From Adenophora triphylla var. japonica (Eukaryota; Streptophyta; Magnoliopsida; Asterales; Campanulaceae): a DNA stretch of 64,000 nt. Under the pieces are notes generated by a model that was not told the origin of the DNA, did no database searches, and was given only the letters and a program-made list of their open reading frames with translations. The DNA lies in assembly GCA_022495995.1 (NCBI GenBank), contig JAFEMH010001296.1, forward strand, positions 62,001 through 126,000. The letters are read 5' to 3'. The position numbers and the translations under genes are program-made. Positions 35,080 through 46,563 of this stretch are shown piece after piece; the stretch's first letter is position 1; every line of letters starts with the position of its first letter.

Positions 35080-35631
35080 TAGGGCTGTTACACGAAACGA
35101 GCCTGATCGAGCTCGGCTCGGGCTCGACTCGAAAAAAGCTCGAGTTCGAGTGGGCTCGAGTTGAACTCGAGCTCGAGCTCGAACCGATTTTTAAGCTCGT
35201 CATTTTTTCGAGCTCGGCTCGTGTTCGGCTCGTATGTTCGACGAGCTCTGTTCGAGATCGACTCGTTTGAGCTCGACTCGGGCTCGGCTCGTTAAAAGCT
35301 CAAATGAATTTTAGTTTATATATAAATATATAAGCTCGTTTAGGCTCGAGTTCGAATAAAACTCGAATTAGGGATCGATAAAGCTCGTTTGATTTCAGAT
35401 TTTTTTCAAAAAATAAGTCGAAGCTCGAGCTCGGCTCGTTATTACTCGAGTTCGAGTAGCTCGCAAAAAGCTCGCGAGCCAGCTCGCGAAAAGCTCGAAA
35501 CTTGATTCGAGCCTAGCTCGAACAGGCATTTTGGGCTCGAGCTCGAGAAAAGCTCGAGCTCGTTTAAAAGTTAACGAGCTCGAGCTCGAAACATCAAAAG
35601 CTCGACTCGGCTCGGCTCGTTTACAGCCCTA
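35080..35631. mobile_element. hAT-type MITE saturated with GAGCTCG motifs
   Basis: Ends TAGGGCTGTTACACGAAACG and CGTTTACAGCCCTA are inverted repeats. 8 bp duplications CCTGCAGG (35072-35079) and CCTGCGGG (35632-35639) differ by one base. Nearly the whole 552 bp is made of GAGCTCG / CTCGAG / GGCTCG words. The terminus TAGGGCTGTAAACGAGC is a widely seen plant hAT MITE end. Confidence 0.9.
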
Positions 35632-35861
35632 CCTGCGGGGAAGGTCTTGGCTTCCAGCCTATATACTAAGTAATACATCAAAATCCATATTATAGATTAA
35701 TCACATTAATCACATAATTCAATTCATAATCATGGCATATCTACATATACAATTACTTCCATAAGCAAATCCCATATAAATTCATATTCTAAATCATATT
35801 CATCATGAAAATTCCACATTAAATAATTATCATGATAATCTAATATAAACATCATGAACGA

Positions 35862-35874
35862 GGCCTTGATACCA
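35862..35874 (-). other. Copia primer-binding site
   Basis: The minus strand reads TGGTATCAAGGCC one base after the 5' LTR, close to the initiator tRNA-Met complement TGGTATCAGAGCC. Confidence 0.75.
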
Positions 35875-35875
35875 C

Positions 35876-37446
35876 TGTTGGGTTTCGAGGGTCCATGCGC
35901 AGCGGAATAATGCAAATTAACTCGAAAAACCCGGAGCCCTAGGATCCGTTCTAGATGATTAATTAAGAAGAATGATTTAGAAATACCAACCTTGTGTGCT
36001 TTTGTCGTTGATAAACGTGACCCAACTCCAGATTGACGATCTTGTGAATCCTTGATGAACGATTGTTGAATCACGAACGGATGATCTTGAAGAGCGAAGA
36101 TCCTCTATGTGTATCCACGCGATGAACGAACCCTAGAACAATTCTAGGTGGATTGCTAGATCCCTCGATTGAAACTCCTTTCAATCTATGATGTATTATG
36201 GAATTGGTGTGATTTTCAATTCATAATTGAAAAACCTCTCAATTTTGTGTTTCTCTAAACTCAAAATTCGTGACTGGCTGCTAGGGTAGAAGAGGGATAG
36301 TATTTATACGTTATAAATATTATTCCCTAATTAAAAACCCTAATTAAAACGGTTTCAGCACAGTTCGGGTCATGGGCGGTCGCCCACCAAGGTATGGGCG
36401 GTCGCCCATGAGTACAGTGCCTAATCCCCTTATACGAAATCCCACATGGGTGGTCGCCCACATGGGCATGAGCGGTCGCCCATGAGCACAATCTCCAATG
36501 TGCAATTTCGAATAATATGTGAGCGGTTGCCCATACCATTTGAGCGGTCGCCCAAGCCAACCATTGACCTATTGGCGGTCGCCCATGGTACACTTGGGCG
36601 GTCGCCCATCACACCAGAATCCATAATTCCATTTTTGACAATTCGTTCGATGCGTGTGACCCCATAGGACTATATTATGTTGGCAATGAGTTCGATCACA
36701 TCGATCCTCATAAGACATGAGCGGACTCTAGCAAGCCATCATGCCTACCCAAATAATATAATATCAAGTTCGTTTTTCCTACATAGAACATATCACAATC
36801 CCATTGTCACACGATGTTATATTGAACATGAGTCATGGTCCACATCAACTCATATTGTTCAATGCTTTCTCGTTACTAAGTAAATTGATCAATCGAATGA
36901 TATTAATCACATTAATTCATTCGGACATGGCCATGTACATCATCAATCTTACTTAAGAGTGGCCTAGCAAACATCTCTCTTTACGAGGGACAAATTTCCA
37001 TCTTGACTTATCATTCTTCCCAACAAGAATCCTATCATGCCAATAATAGCCCTTATTGTTGTCCGGTTAAAGACAACGTTAAACTATATCAAACATAATA
37101 TTCATCGAGTGGAAGACGATGATAATCTCAGGTCAAAGGATATCAATGATATAACTATATGAGATTTAATTATGACATTCGACTATGACATAAATCTCAT
37201 AACGGGTCAAGTCCAGTACCTTGTTCTCTAACAAGTATCCATGAATATAATGTGCATCTCCATGCATATAATCATCACATGATTATCCATTAGACTTCAT
37301 ACTAGTGCTTCATAAGTACTAGGGACACGATTATTACAATAAACATGCAAACATATATAATAATCAAAGAAACAATCTCTTATATAAATGAATAATGACA
37401 TTACATATAAGTCTATCTCTTTAGGCCTAGGGCACTAACACCTACA
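35876..37446 (-). repeat. Copia 5' LTR (1571 bp)
   Basis: Matches 28494-30066. On the minus strand a TATA box (GTATAAATA) lies at 36300-36309, the likely start region for the element transcript. Confidence 0.95.
36300..36309 (-). promoter_or_regulatory. TATA box in the copia 5' LTR
   Basis: The minus strand reads CGTATAAATACTATCCC, inside the 5' LTR downstream of the palindrome cluster (36370-36610). Confidence 0.5.
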
Positions 37447-37880
37447 TAAATTTGGTGGCCAATTTGGTTAAGGATATAAAAATAAAAGACGATAGGATCA
37501 AGGTGCTTGACCAGAAGGTCAAATTTGAGGCGTTTAGAGCTACACAGTCTGAGAGACAGGTGGAGGCTCATGCTGATGAAATTGCTAAGTTGAAGAAGAA
37601 GTTGTCAACAACTACTGAGGAGCATGTGAAGGAGATGGAGGCTGCTAAAGAAAAGTTCATGTTTGATGCCAGCAAGAAAGTGATGGAGAGCAGGATTGAA
37701 ATGATCAAAGAGTTTGAGATGGGGCAGCATGTCAAGTGGAGTATTAAAGATGAGGTTGCCATGATAAACGCATTCTTAGGTGAAGGTGATGATGCTGGAG
37801 AAGTGAATTCAAAGTCCCAGGATGTTGGAAAGGGCGAGCAAGTTGGTGAAACTCAAGAGGAGGAGAAGAAGGAAGGTTGA

Positions 37881-38949
37881 AGGTCAGGTATGTTTCTGCC
37901 AGCTCCAAAAAACAGTTTTTAATTTGTTGGTTTTCTAAAAACAATTTTCTTTTTGTTTTAATGTTTTAAATTCTAACGAGGGGGTGTCCTCAGAAACAAT
38001 TTATATCTTGGGTCTGTAATTTAATTCGTCATGCCTTTGTTGGCATGCAAACTAAGTTTTTAATAGGGGTGATCCCTAAAACAATTAGTATTCTAGGATG
38101 TAATTTGGTTTTTTGATATGTCTGTTTGGACATGTATTTAGGGAACAATTTATTATAAGTGAAGTTGTGGCTAGTTATTATGATTATGTTGGTAAGGATC
38201 AGATTGTTGATCCATTTTTGGAAAAAATGTAATTGTTCCTTAGGAAGGAATTTTGAATGTGTAATAGGTAACAAGCTATTGTTACAAATTTTGAGAATCT
38301 GACTTTAGTGAAAAGAGATGTTTATCTTTTCAAAACTTGTGTACTTGTGGTAACATGTTGATGTTACAACTTGTTGTTTCAACTTGAGTTCATAATTTTA
38401 ATTAAGTGCAAGAAGGCAATCAATATGTACATGACACATTGACCCACCTACAACTTAACTAAAACATAAAAAGCGTGCGCCCAGGTGAGGGTGTAAATAA
38501 CCTTAACAACTTAAGAAAAATGCAAAATATTTGAACCTTTAGAAAGGTGTCTACCTTTTTATCTTGACTGTAAATATTGAATTTTCGTTGGTGTGAATCT
38601 GATCCAGCGTGCAACAACTTGAAAACTGGTTGTGTAATTTTTTTAGCAATTTTGATACTTTTGCAACCTGAAACACCAATTTGTCATTCTTGGGTTACTC
38701 TGCGACCTGAGTTGAGCATGTTGAACATGTCGTCTTGAGTATAGACCTTGAGTTGTCTTGCAAAATAGAAATATGTTAGGGGTGGGTGTTAGCTTAGCTA
38801 ACACTCCTCCGATGCTTAAGTCAGTAAGAGTTTGAAAAATATAAATTTAAATGGAAATAACATAATTGAAATAAAATATAGTAAATCATGCCTGATTCTT
38901 GGAATTGAATAGACAAGCCACAACTTACATGAAGTACAACTTGAGGTGG
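37881..38949. other. Tat-2 spacer between antisense gene and integrase
   Basis: T-rich, no reading frame with motifs. It probably contains the 3' UTRs of both converging transcripts. A few words (GTTGATGTTACAACTTG, CAACTTGAG) recur but no regular array is seen. Confidence 0.5.
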
Positions 38950-39900
38950 ATTGTATTCCAGTTTCTTGGAATCCTCGTACCATCTAAGGTTGATAGGCTA
39001 TATGCCCCATTTCCAGCTTCTGCATCAATCAGATAGGGACCTTCCCACTTGGCTGCAAACTTACCCGCATTTAGCTCCCTTGTATTCTAAAAAACTTTCC
39101 TCAGCACCAGGTCTCCAACTTGAAATCTTCTAATGCGGACATTCTTGTTGTAAGACTTAGCTATCCTCTGCTGGTAAGCCGCCATTCTGATCTTAGCCAT
39201 ATCTCTAAGTTCGTCAATAGTGTCTAGGTCTTCAGCGAGAACAAGTTGGTTGTCCTCCGGGGTTGCTAGACCATATCTAGCTGTTGGGATTGTGAACTCT
39301 ACAAGAATAACAGCTTCAGCACCAAACACCAAGGAATAAGGTGTCTGTCCAATTGCAATCTTTGGAGTAGTTCTATCAGCCCATAGTACTAAGGGTAGTT
39401 CTTCGGCCCATCTTCCTTTCTTTTGGTCAAGACACTTCTTCAGGTTGTTTACTATCAACTTGTTACTGGATTCAGCTTGACCGTTAGCTTGAGGATGTAC
39501 TGGTGTAGACATTATCAAATTGATTCCCCATCTTGTACAAAAATCTTACGTCTTCTTGCTGATGAACTATGAGCCATTGTCAGATATAATCTCATATGGA
39601 ACTCCAAATCTACTGATGATGTTTCTTTTCATGAACGATATCACTTCTTTATCCCTAATCTCCACAAAGGATTCAGCTTCAATCCACTTTGAGAAGTAGT
39701 ATGCCATGGCCAGCATAAACACTTTTCCCCCAGGTGCTCTTGGTAGCTTGCCCACTATGTCCATCCCCTACTGCATAAAGGGCCAAGGAGATAGAATAGG
39801 ATGTAGTGGTTCAGCAGGTTGGTGCAGGATGTTACTGTGTCTTTAACATGCATCACATTTCTGGATGTACTTGACTGCATCTTGACGCATGGTTGGCCAG
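38950..39900 (-). pseudogene. Tat-2 integrase, interrupted
   Basis: Minus-strand frames give [13 protein letters not shown] (first Asp, near 39755), ISRFGVPYEIISDNGS (second Asp, near 39575), HPQANGQAESSNKLI (the Glu, near 39470-39500), EELPLVLWADRTTPK, and the C-terminal IRRFQVGDLVLRKVF (about 39090-39135) and KWEGPYLIDAEAGNG (about 38990-39040). Stops near 39087 and 39567 and a stretch with stops around 39540 break it. A zinc-finger remnant may lie at 39840-39960. Confidence 0.82.
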
Positions 39901-40139
39901 TAGTAACCTGTTCTCAACGCCTTTGACGACAGTGACTTGCCCCATCATGGTTGCCGCATTCACCGTCATATAATTCTCTTAGGACTTCTTCAGCTTGCTC
40001 TGGTTATAGGCATCTCATGTATAGACCTGTAAAGGATTTTCTAAATAGAACATTGTCTATTAAAATAAATCTTGATACCTTTATTCTGAATGACCTTGGA
40101 TTTTTCACATCTGTCGAGACTGTGCCATCCTGCAAGAAT

Positions 40140-42200
40140 TGAATAATAGGCAGCGTCCAAGATGTGGAATTACTAACAGGCATGGCTACTACATAAGGAT
40201 GATCATTAAGTTGGGCACACTTCTGGTGGATCTATGGATGGATGCATGACATGAATGATTGGGATGGTATTGTTCAACATGCTTTTGCAACTTGAACTCA
40301 GGTTGTCTAAGGCATCGGCTTCAGCGTTCTCTTCTCGTGGAATCTGTTCAAAAGTGAAATCTGCAAACTGTCATGCCAACATCTTGACATATTCAAGATA
40401 ACTTGTCATTCTGGCCTGCTTAGCTGTATAAGATCCATTGAAGTGGTTAAACAGTAACAAAGAATCACTAAACATGCGAATATATTTAAATTTTAAATCT
40501 AAAGCAGTGGTTAACCCCATAATGAGGGCCTCATATTCAGCCTCATTATTTGTCGCCTTGAATTCACAAGCTACAGCTTGAGGGATTAAGTCTCCTTGGG
40601 GTGACTTCAGGACGATTCCCAAACCTGTGCCCCTGGAATTTGATGATCCATCTGTCTATAGCGTCCAATACCTATGAGAGCCAATGCCTTCAAGTTCAAC
40701 CTCAGGCTGCAAGTTAGGACTGAAATTTGCCACAAAGTCTGCCAAAGCTTGTGACTTGATTGCAGTCCTTGCTTTATACTGTATGTCATAAGTACTGAGT
40801 TGTACTGACCATTTGGCCATCCTACCTGACATCTCAGGTTTTCTCATCACATTCTTGATAGGATAGTTAGTCTTGACAATAATAGCATGAGTCTTAAAAT
40901 AATGACGTAATTTAGTAGAAGCAGTAATTAAAGCAAGTATTAACTTCTCAAGATGGGAATACCTGGTTTCCGCATCAATAAAAGACTTACTTATATAGTA
41001 AACAGGATATTTTGTCCCATCTTGTTCCCTGGCCAAGACTGCACTAACAAAATATTCAGATACAACAATATATAAGAATAAAGGTTCATATTGTTCTGGT
41101 TTGGACAACAATGGTGGAGATGTGAGATACTCTTTAAGTTGGATGAAGGTTGTTTCATGCTCATTTGTTCACTGGAAGAACTTGTTCTTTCTAATTACAT
41201 CGTAGAATAACCTGCATTTGTCAGAGGACTTAGAGATAAACCTGTTAAGTGCTGCGACTCTGCCTGTAAGCCTCTGCACATCCTTAATGGTTCTGGGTGA
41301 CTCCAAGTTGGTGATAGCCTTGATCTGTTCAGGACTTGCTTCTATGCCTCTCTTAGTCACTATATAGCCAAGGAACTTTCCAGCTTTAACTCCAAAATTA
41401 CACTTCGAGGGGTTAATCTTCATGTTGAAGGCTTCCAAGATGTCAAATGCCTCTTTAAGATGCTCAATATGATCATTAATGTGCTTCAATTTCACCACCA
41501 TGTCATCGATGTAAACCATTATCGTTTCTCCAAGTTGATCTTTGAACATCTTGTTCACCAGTCTCTGATAAGTTGCACCTGCATTTTTCAATCAAAATGG
41601 CATAGCAATATAACAATATATACCTTCAGGGATAATAAAGGCAGTATCTTCTTGATCTGAAGGCTCCATTTGAATTTGTTGATAGCCTGAAGAAGCATCC
41701 ATGAAGGTCGAGATGTTGTGGCCAGCCGTTGTATCTACCAGATAATCAATGTGAGGCAATGGAAACAGATATTTTGGGCACGCTCTGTTCAAGTCTGTGA
41801 AATCTACACATACACGCCATTTACCATTCTTCTTTTCTACGACTACTACGTTGGCCAACCACCTTGGGTAATCAACTTCTCAGATCATCTTGGACTTCAG
41901 CGATCTTTTAACTTCTTCCCTTATGATCTGGTTGTGTTCATGTGCAAATTTCCTTCTCTTCTGATGGACATGTTTTATGCTAGGATCAATGTTCAACTTT
42001 GAAAGATTAATTGAATCATCCAAAATTTGTTCCAGTCATGTCTTCGTGTCTCCAAGCGAAACATTTGGCTCTACCCCTAGAGAATTCTACTATGTCCTTC
42101 TCAACTTCGAGAGGAATATCTGCTCCAACTAGAACCTTGGCATTGGGATTGGAGGGATCAAGTTGTATTTCGTTAATATCATGTTCAGCCACCTCCAAAA
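40140..42200 (-). pseudogene. Tat-2 RT, RNase H and second RNase H, interrupted
   Basis: RT: ANVVVVEKKNGKWRVCVDFT, DLNRACPKYLFPLPHID, FMDASSGYQQIQM and VYIDDMV (catalytic YIDD near 41510), then NPSKCNFGVKAGKFLGYI and RLTGRVAALNRFISK. RNase H: KYPVYYISKSFIDAETRYSH and KARTAIKSQALADFVANF. Second RNase H: TDGSSNSRGTGLGIVLKS with the first catalytic Asp kept, then ATNNEAEYEALIMGL. Stops interrupt the frame after MPF (41592, a GGA-to-TGA type change), after KNKFFQ (41169, TGG to TGA), after YWTL (40656) and after KMLA (40371, TGG to TGA). A frame change lies near 41880-42010. Confidence 0.88.
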
Positions 42201-42450
42201 CATCCCATGCCTTCTTCTTTAATTGCTATGCTTGCCTAGGGGTGGTCGTTGCCGTCATTGACACCTTGTAACACTCCTTTGCCGTTTTCTGGTCCCCCTT
42301 TACCTTGATAACTCCCCAACACGTTGGCAGTTTGATACACTGATGATAGGTTGATGGGATTGCCTTCATGTTTTGAATCCAGGGTCTGCCCAGGATGATA
42401 TTGTAAGACGATTTGCTCTCTATGACACAGAACTTCTACATATAATTTAC

Positions 42451-44544
42451 TCATTCAACGTAGACTGGTAACTTGATCTCTCCGTAAATGTGCTTAGTTT
42501 CTCCACTGAATCCAACTAGAACGGATGAACTTTTAGTGACATGTTTGAGTGGAATCTCCATACTTGCCATGTTGTCAGTTGTTACTATATTGACAGAACT
42601 CCCATTATCAATCAGAATACGCTTCACCAAGCAGTTGGCCACTTGTAAAGTCATAACTAGAGCATCATGGTGGGGGTCTAAGTTGTCACTCTTGTCGTCT
42701 TCATCAAATGTTATCTCTTGACTGCCAACTTTCACTGAGGATCTTGCCAGCAAGTTCAACCTGTCCTCCTTTGAGTCTGAAGTATGGCGTTTGGCAGCTG
42801 AGTAAGATGTACCACAAATGTCTGACCCTCCACTGATCATATTGACCACCTTGGTTGGAACTGGAGGAGGTGGTGGATTCTCAGCTTGTTTTTCCTGGTT
42901 GTCAGCTCGCCGACGCCGCTTGCCTAGCAGATCTTTGAGGAGTCCCTTAGATAGAAGGTAGCTGATTTCTTTTCTCAGGGCAATGCAGTTCTCAGTAGTA
43001 TGTCCAAAATATTCATGATACGCACACCATTTAGATTTGTCCTTCCAAACAGAGGGCTTGTCAGATTTCTTGGGCCATCTCACTTTTTCACCCAAGTTGT
43101 CCATATCATGTATCACTCCTGCAATGTCAACAGAAAAACAGTAGTCATCAATTCTTGGATATTGTGATTCATCATCATTATCATTATCATTTACAGTATT
43201 AATGCTAGAGTGATCAAGTTTAGAGTAGGGTCTGCACCTATTGGATCTAGAATGAGATGTTTCTATCTTGCCACCAGAATGTTGTTCAGGAGTAGTATTC
43301 TTCTTGCTTGCTTTCTCCTGCATCAATTTGTCCTCTTCTAACCTGATGAATTTAATCGCCCTTGTTCTGACTTCTTCCAGCTTCTTGCAAGGCATCATTA
43401 CCAATTCTTCATAATAAGGAGAATCTTTCTTGAGTCCCATCCTGAAGGCTTCTGTTGCTGTGGACATGTCCATGTTGGGGATGTCAAGAGCTTCCTTGTT
43501 GAACCTGCTCAAATAGTCTTTCAATGATTCATCAGGTAGTTGAACTATCCTGTATAAATCACTGGTTAGTTTCTCAAAGACTCTGTTGCAAGAAAACTGG
43601 TTAGTAAACATATTAATAAGTTGAGCATAAGATCCAATAGAGCCTAGAGGTTGGTTGATGAGCCATCTCAAGGCTGCACCAGTCAAGGTGGAACCGAAGC
43701 CTCTGCAAAGACAAGCTTCCTTGAACTGTAGAGGAATGTTAATCACATCCATCTTCTCTTGGTACAAGGCAATGTGCTCCAATGGATCGGTTGTTCCATT
43801 ATACTGCTTCATGTGAGGAACGTTGAATTTCTTTGGTATCACCATGTTGGCAATGGTTGGGGTAAAGTGTGACTCATTATAACATGTTGGAGAATCCTGG
43901 TGGTATGAAACGTGATCCCAGGTACATTCATCACCATTTCCCTCAATTCTTGAAATTATCTGTTCACCGAATTTCTCGCATCATGGTTAGCAACAGCATA
44001 ATAAGTATTAAAATCAACTTGTGGATTAACACTCCCTGCTGATCCTTGGGTAGGGTATTGAGGTGGTCTGGATAATCTCAGGATTGGTAACCACACTGCC
44101 AGTGGCTGCATTAGTCATTGGTATGAATCTCACATTATCAGTTAATACCCCTGTATCCCTATCAAAGCGGAGTCTTCTCGGTTGGAACGGAGAGAGCATG
44201 TTGGATCTCATATTGGTATTTGTACCCTAGAAAGCTCTAGGTGAGGCATTTTGATGCGCCCCAGACGGACCAGCCTGGAGAGCAGAAACTTCATGTTGCA
44301 GCCTGGCAACATTGTTCATCAACATTGTAGAGGTGTCAGTCTGTAGCATTATCTGTTGCCTTAACTTAGCCATCTTGCTTGCCAAGTTAGAGACAATATC
44401 CAACAGAATTTCTTGTGAAGTTGCAATTGATGTCCCTCCTAGAACTTGGATCAAACCTGCAGTAGAGCCAACATTCTGGCTTGAAGTCAGCACCCCAGTG
44501 GTGGCTCCAGCTGAAGTCATAGCAAATGACATTCCGGTAGACAT
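42451..44544 (-). pseudogene. Tat-2 gag and protease, interrupted
   Basis: Starts at ATG 44544 (MSTGMSFAMTSAGATTG), the same start as Tat-3 gag. A TAG at 44227-44229 sits where Tat-3 has CAG (RVFQG), and a frameshifted, stop-containing stretch lies at about 43850-44090. From 43845 the frame is long: KQYNGTTDPLEHIALYQEKM, LTGAALRWLINQPLG, the zinc knuckle CAYHEYFGHTTENC (about 42990-43030), a basic stretch GKRRRRA, and protease RILIDNGSSVNIV (about 42580-42620). Gag forms the particle; the protease processes it. Degenerate but clearly the same family as Tat-3. Confidence 0.88.
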
Positions 44545-44576
44545 CTTGAACCTTTTCAATAATCAAAAGACCAAAG

Positions 44577-44594
44577 TTCCCACGGACGGCGCCA
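44577..44594 (-). other. Tat-2 primer-binding site
   Basis: The minus strand reads TGGCGCCGTCCGTGGGAA a few bases after the LTR end (CCAAAACA). The site has the conserved TGGCGCCG start used by many plant gypsy elements. Confidence 0.7.
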
Positions 44595-44597
44595 AAA

Positions 44598-44996
44598 TGT
44601 TTTGGTCAAATTTATGCAATTCAACTTTGATGGATGAAATTGGGCACAATGGAATATAATTCTTCAAGATTCAAAATGTAATAGACTAGGTATTTAACGA
44701 GGAAAGCCCTTGAACAACTTGTTCTCCGGCATAAAACCTCAGAACGGTGGAATTTTATTAGTTTGATGATTCAAGTGTGAGTATAGAGAGTAATGCGTTG
44801 TAATTGCCATGTCTGTGTGCGTACATGTGTTGCCCTTTTTATTCAAATACAAGAAAAAGTAACGTAAATAACAGAATAAATGAGATCCCACATCTTCCGC
44901 CTAGAATCTCACTGTAAGTTGATGAAGATTAAGATAACCGTCGATAAAAGTGGTGTGAGCGCTGTGGATATTCTTTAGGGTTTTTGACTTGGTCCA
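44598..44996 (-). repeat. Tat-2 5' LTR, truncated
   Basis: Matches 26423-26824. About 170 bp of the U3 end is missing, and the sequence switches directly into copia RT at 44997. Confidence 0.88.
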
Positions 44997-45874
44997 TGCA
45001 TTAAGGACCTTGGGCCTTTGAAATACTTCCTGGGCATAAAGGTTGCATGCTCACTCGATGGTATCATCCTTAGCCAACGGAAATACCCGTTGGATATATT
45101 GGAAGAAAGCGGCTTGCAAGGAGGACGGCCCTGTGAATTCCCAATGGAGCAAAACCTTCACCTTACAAAGGATGATGATAGTCCCTTCATTGTTACACTT
45201 TAGTTTCGTAGGCTGGTAGGTCGCCTACTCTATTTAACAGTAACTCAGTCGGATATTCAGTTCACAGTTAATTTGTTAAGTCAGTTCATCTCAGCACCAC
45301 GTCGTAGTCAGATGGAGGCTATTGTCCGCGTACTTCGTTACCTCAAGAACACTCCTGGTCAGGGCATTTTTCTGTTGTTTAGCGGGGATTTGGTACTTAA
45401 GGCATACTGTGACGCTGATTGGAGAGGTTTCCTAATAACCAGGCTATCATGTACGGGCTATTTTATGACCTTGGGAGGAGCACCCATTTCTTGGCAAACC
45501 AAGAAACAATCGGTTGTTTCGCCATCATCCGATGAGGCAGAATATAGGCGACAGTGGCTACAGTTAGTGAGATACTCTGGCTTCGTTGGCTTCTCAAGGA
45601 TATTGAAGCTCCTCAAGCTCAGGCCACTTCACTTTATTGTGACAATCAGGCGGCTAAAAACATCGCAAACAACCCCATTTTCCATGAACGCACTAAACAT
45701 GTCGAGATGGACTGTTATTTTGTTCAGGAACGTTTTGAGTCCGAGGATGTTAGGCCCTGCATGATTTCCACCGATGATCAAATCGCGGACTTATTCACAA
45801 ACGCACTAGGCAAAGCTCGTTTTCACTATCTCGTTGGCAAGTTGGGCATTCACGATCTTCATGCGCCAACTTGA
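44997..45874 (+). pseudogene. Second copia element: RT C-terminus and RNase H
   Basis: Plus-strand frames read LGPLKYFLGIKVACSLDG and QRKYPLDILEESGL, a TAG at 45201, RRSQMEAIVRVLRYLKNTPG, KAYCDADWRG and SWQTKKQSVVSPSSDEAEYR, then after a frame change near 45550 LYCDNQAAKNIANNPIFHER, TKHVEMDCYFVQER and DQIADLFTNALGKARF. This is the RT end and RNase H of a Ty1/copia polyprotein, truncated at its 5' side exactly at the Tat-2 LTR junction. It is a different copia family from the nested one (different RNase H tail). Confidence 0.88.
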
Positions 45875-45881
45875 GGGGGAG

Positions 45882-46077
45882 TGAAAGATTTGATTAGATT
45901 TGTTTAGATTGACGTGATCTTTTGTATATTTGTAATTATCTCTCAATTATTTGTTTCCTTTATTCTAGGATCTTGTTTAGGAATAGTTATCACATATCAA
46001 GTATATAAGGAAGACTCATTGTATTATTAAAAGTGTGAAATACAATAAAACCTTGAGACGTGATTCCAAATTCTTCA
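45882..46077 (+). repeat. 3' LTR of the second copia element (196 bp)
   Basis: A polypurine tract TTGAGGGGGAG abuts TGAAAGATTTGATTAG. The LTR probably ends CAAATTCTTCA at 46077. No second LTR copy is present. Confidence 0.7.
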
Positions 46078-46126
46078 GATCAAAATTTTAATTCTCCTGG
46101 TTTGAAATAGAGAACTATGAAATACA

Positions 46127-46188
46127 AGAAGAAGAAGAAGAAGAAGAAGAAGAAGAAGAAGAAGAAGAAGAAGAAGAAGAAGAAGAAT
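46127..46188. repeat. AAG microsatellite
   Basis: About 20 uninterrupted AAG units. Confidence 0.95.
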
Positions 46189-46563
46189 AATCTATTCAAA
46201 ACGACAAAACGAAGACATCGCCGCCATGCCGGAGAATTATTTTGTGGCCACCAAATCTCGAAATCTCAATCTAATTGTAAATTGCAAAAGATTAAAATAA
46301 AGGAAGAAGAAGATTGTTGGCAGAGAAACTTAATAAGTACATGGGCTGATTTTTCATGATCCATAATATCGATTAGCATGGTGGGTGAAAAAGGGATAGG
46401 AACGGCTGATGACCTGATGTATGTTATGATTATCCATAGTTAGGTTTTTATCCGATCGTTATTTGATTATTTGTGTGCGGGGTGTTTTGGGGATAGAGGT
46501 TTTATCTGCCTCTTTTTAGTGAGGGGATTAATTATACCACCTTTACCTAGGTACAAAGAGTAA
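46189..46563. other. Intergenic, no gene seen
   Basis: No coding motifs or clear repeats on either strand. Confidence 0.5.

Larger units (their letters stand above)
28494..37446 (-). mobile_element. Ty1/copia retrotransposon nested in the Tat-2 antisense gene
   Basis: LTRs 28494-30066 (3') and 35876-37446 (5') begin TGTTGGGTTTC and end ACACCTACA on the plus strand. They differ by roughly 28 substitutions in a hand comparison of about 1.57 kb. PBS TGGTATCAAGGCC resembles the initiator-Met site, and a polypurine tract (AAGTGGGAGA) adjoins the 3' LTR. Flanking 5-mers AAAAT and TAAAT match except one base. Minus-strand internal domains are degraded. It carries a CACTA end and a hAT MITE. Confidence 0.92.
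27291..37880 (+). pseudogene. Antisense spliced gene inside Tat-2, split by a copia insertion
   Basis: Runs opposite to Tat-2 gag-pol, in the position where Tat-1 has its antisense gene. Starts at ATG 27291 (MSKMGKIK, then TAA at about 27315). The frame continues with a PF04195-like region: IGLKFPFSPLITRFFEATGL, CQLMPIGWRALATL. There is a frameshift near 27775. Exon ends: ...27877, 27949-28105, 28185-28407, 28484 onward; donors and acceptors are canonical, and the phases I checked (28105/28185 and 28407/28484) agree. The exon opening at 28484 is cut at 28493 by the copia element and resumes at 37447 (LVANLVKDIKIKDDRIKVLDQKV), a coiled coil running to TGA 37880 with an acidic Lys/Glu tail. Function unknown. 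Confidence 0.78.
26423..44996 (-). mobile_element. Tat-2: minus-strand Ty3/gypsy element with nested copia insertion
   Basis: Minus-strand order: 5' LTR (44996-44598, truncated), PBS, gag, protease, RT, RNase H, second RNase H, integrase, antisense gene, 3' LTR (26992-26423). A 9 kb copia element (28494-37446) is nested inside; without it Tat-2 is about 9.6 kb. The gag knuckle CAYHEYFGHTTENC, protease IDNGSS and second RNase H (TDGSSNSRGTGLGIVL) place it in the Tat branch. Left and right LTR flanks (ACTAC versus TGCAT) do not match and the right LTR lacks about 170 bp, so the right end has been rearranged. Confidence 0.88.

Noticed and set aside
35031..35270. Plus-strand frame rich in LELELE-type residues
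   Set aside because: Translation of the GAGCTCG words of the hAT MITE, which has proper TIRs and a TSD.
46117..46359. Poly-Lys frame
   Set aside because: Product of the AAG microsatellite with no recognisable continuation.
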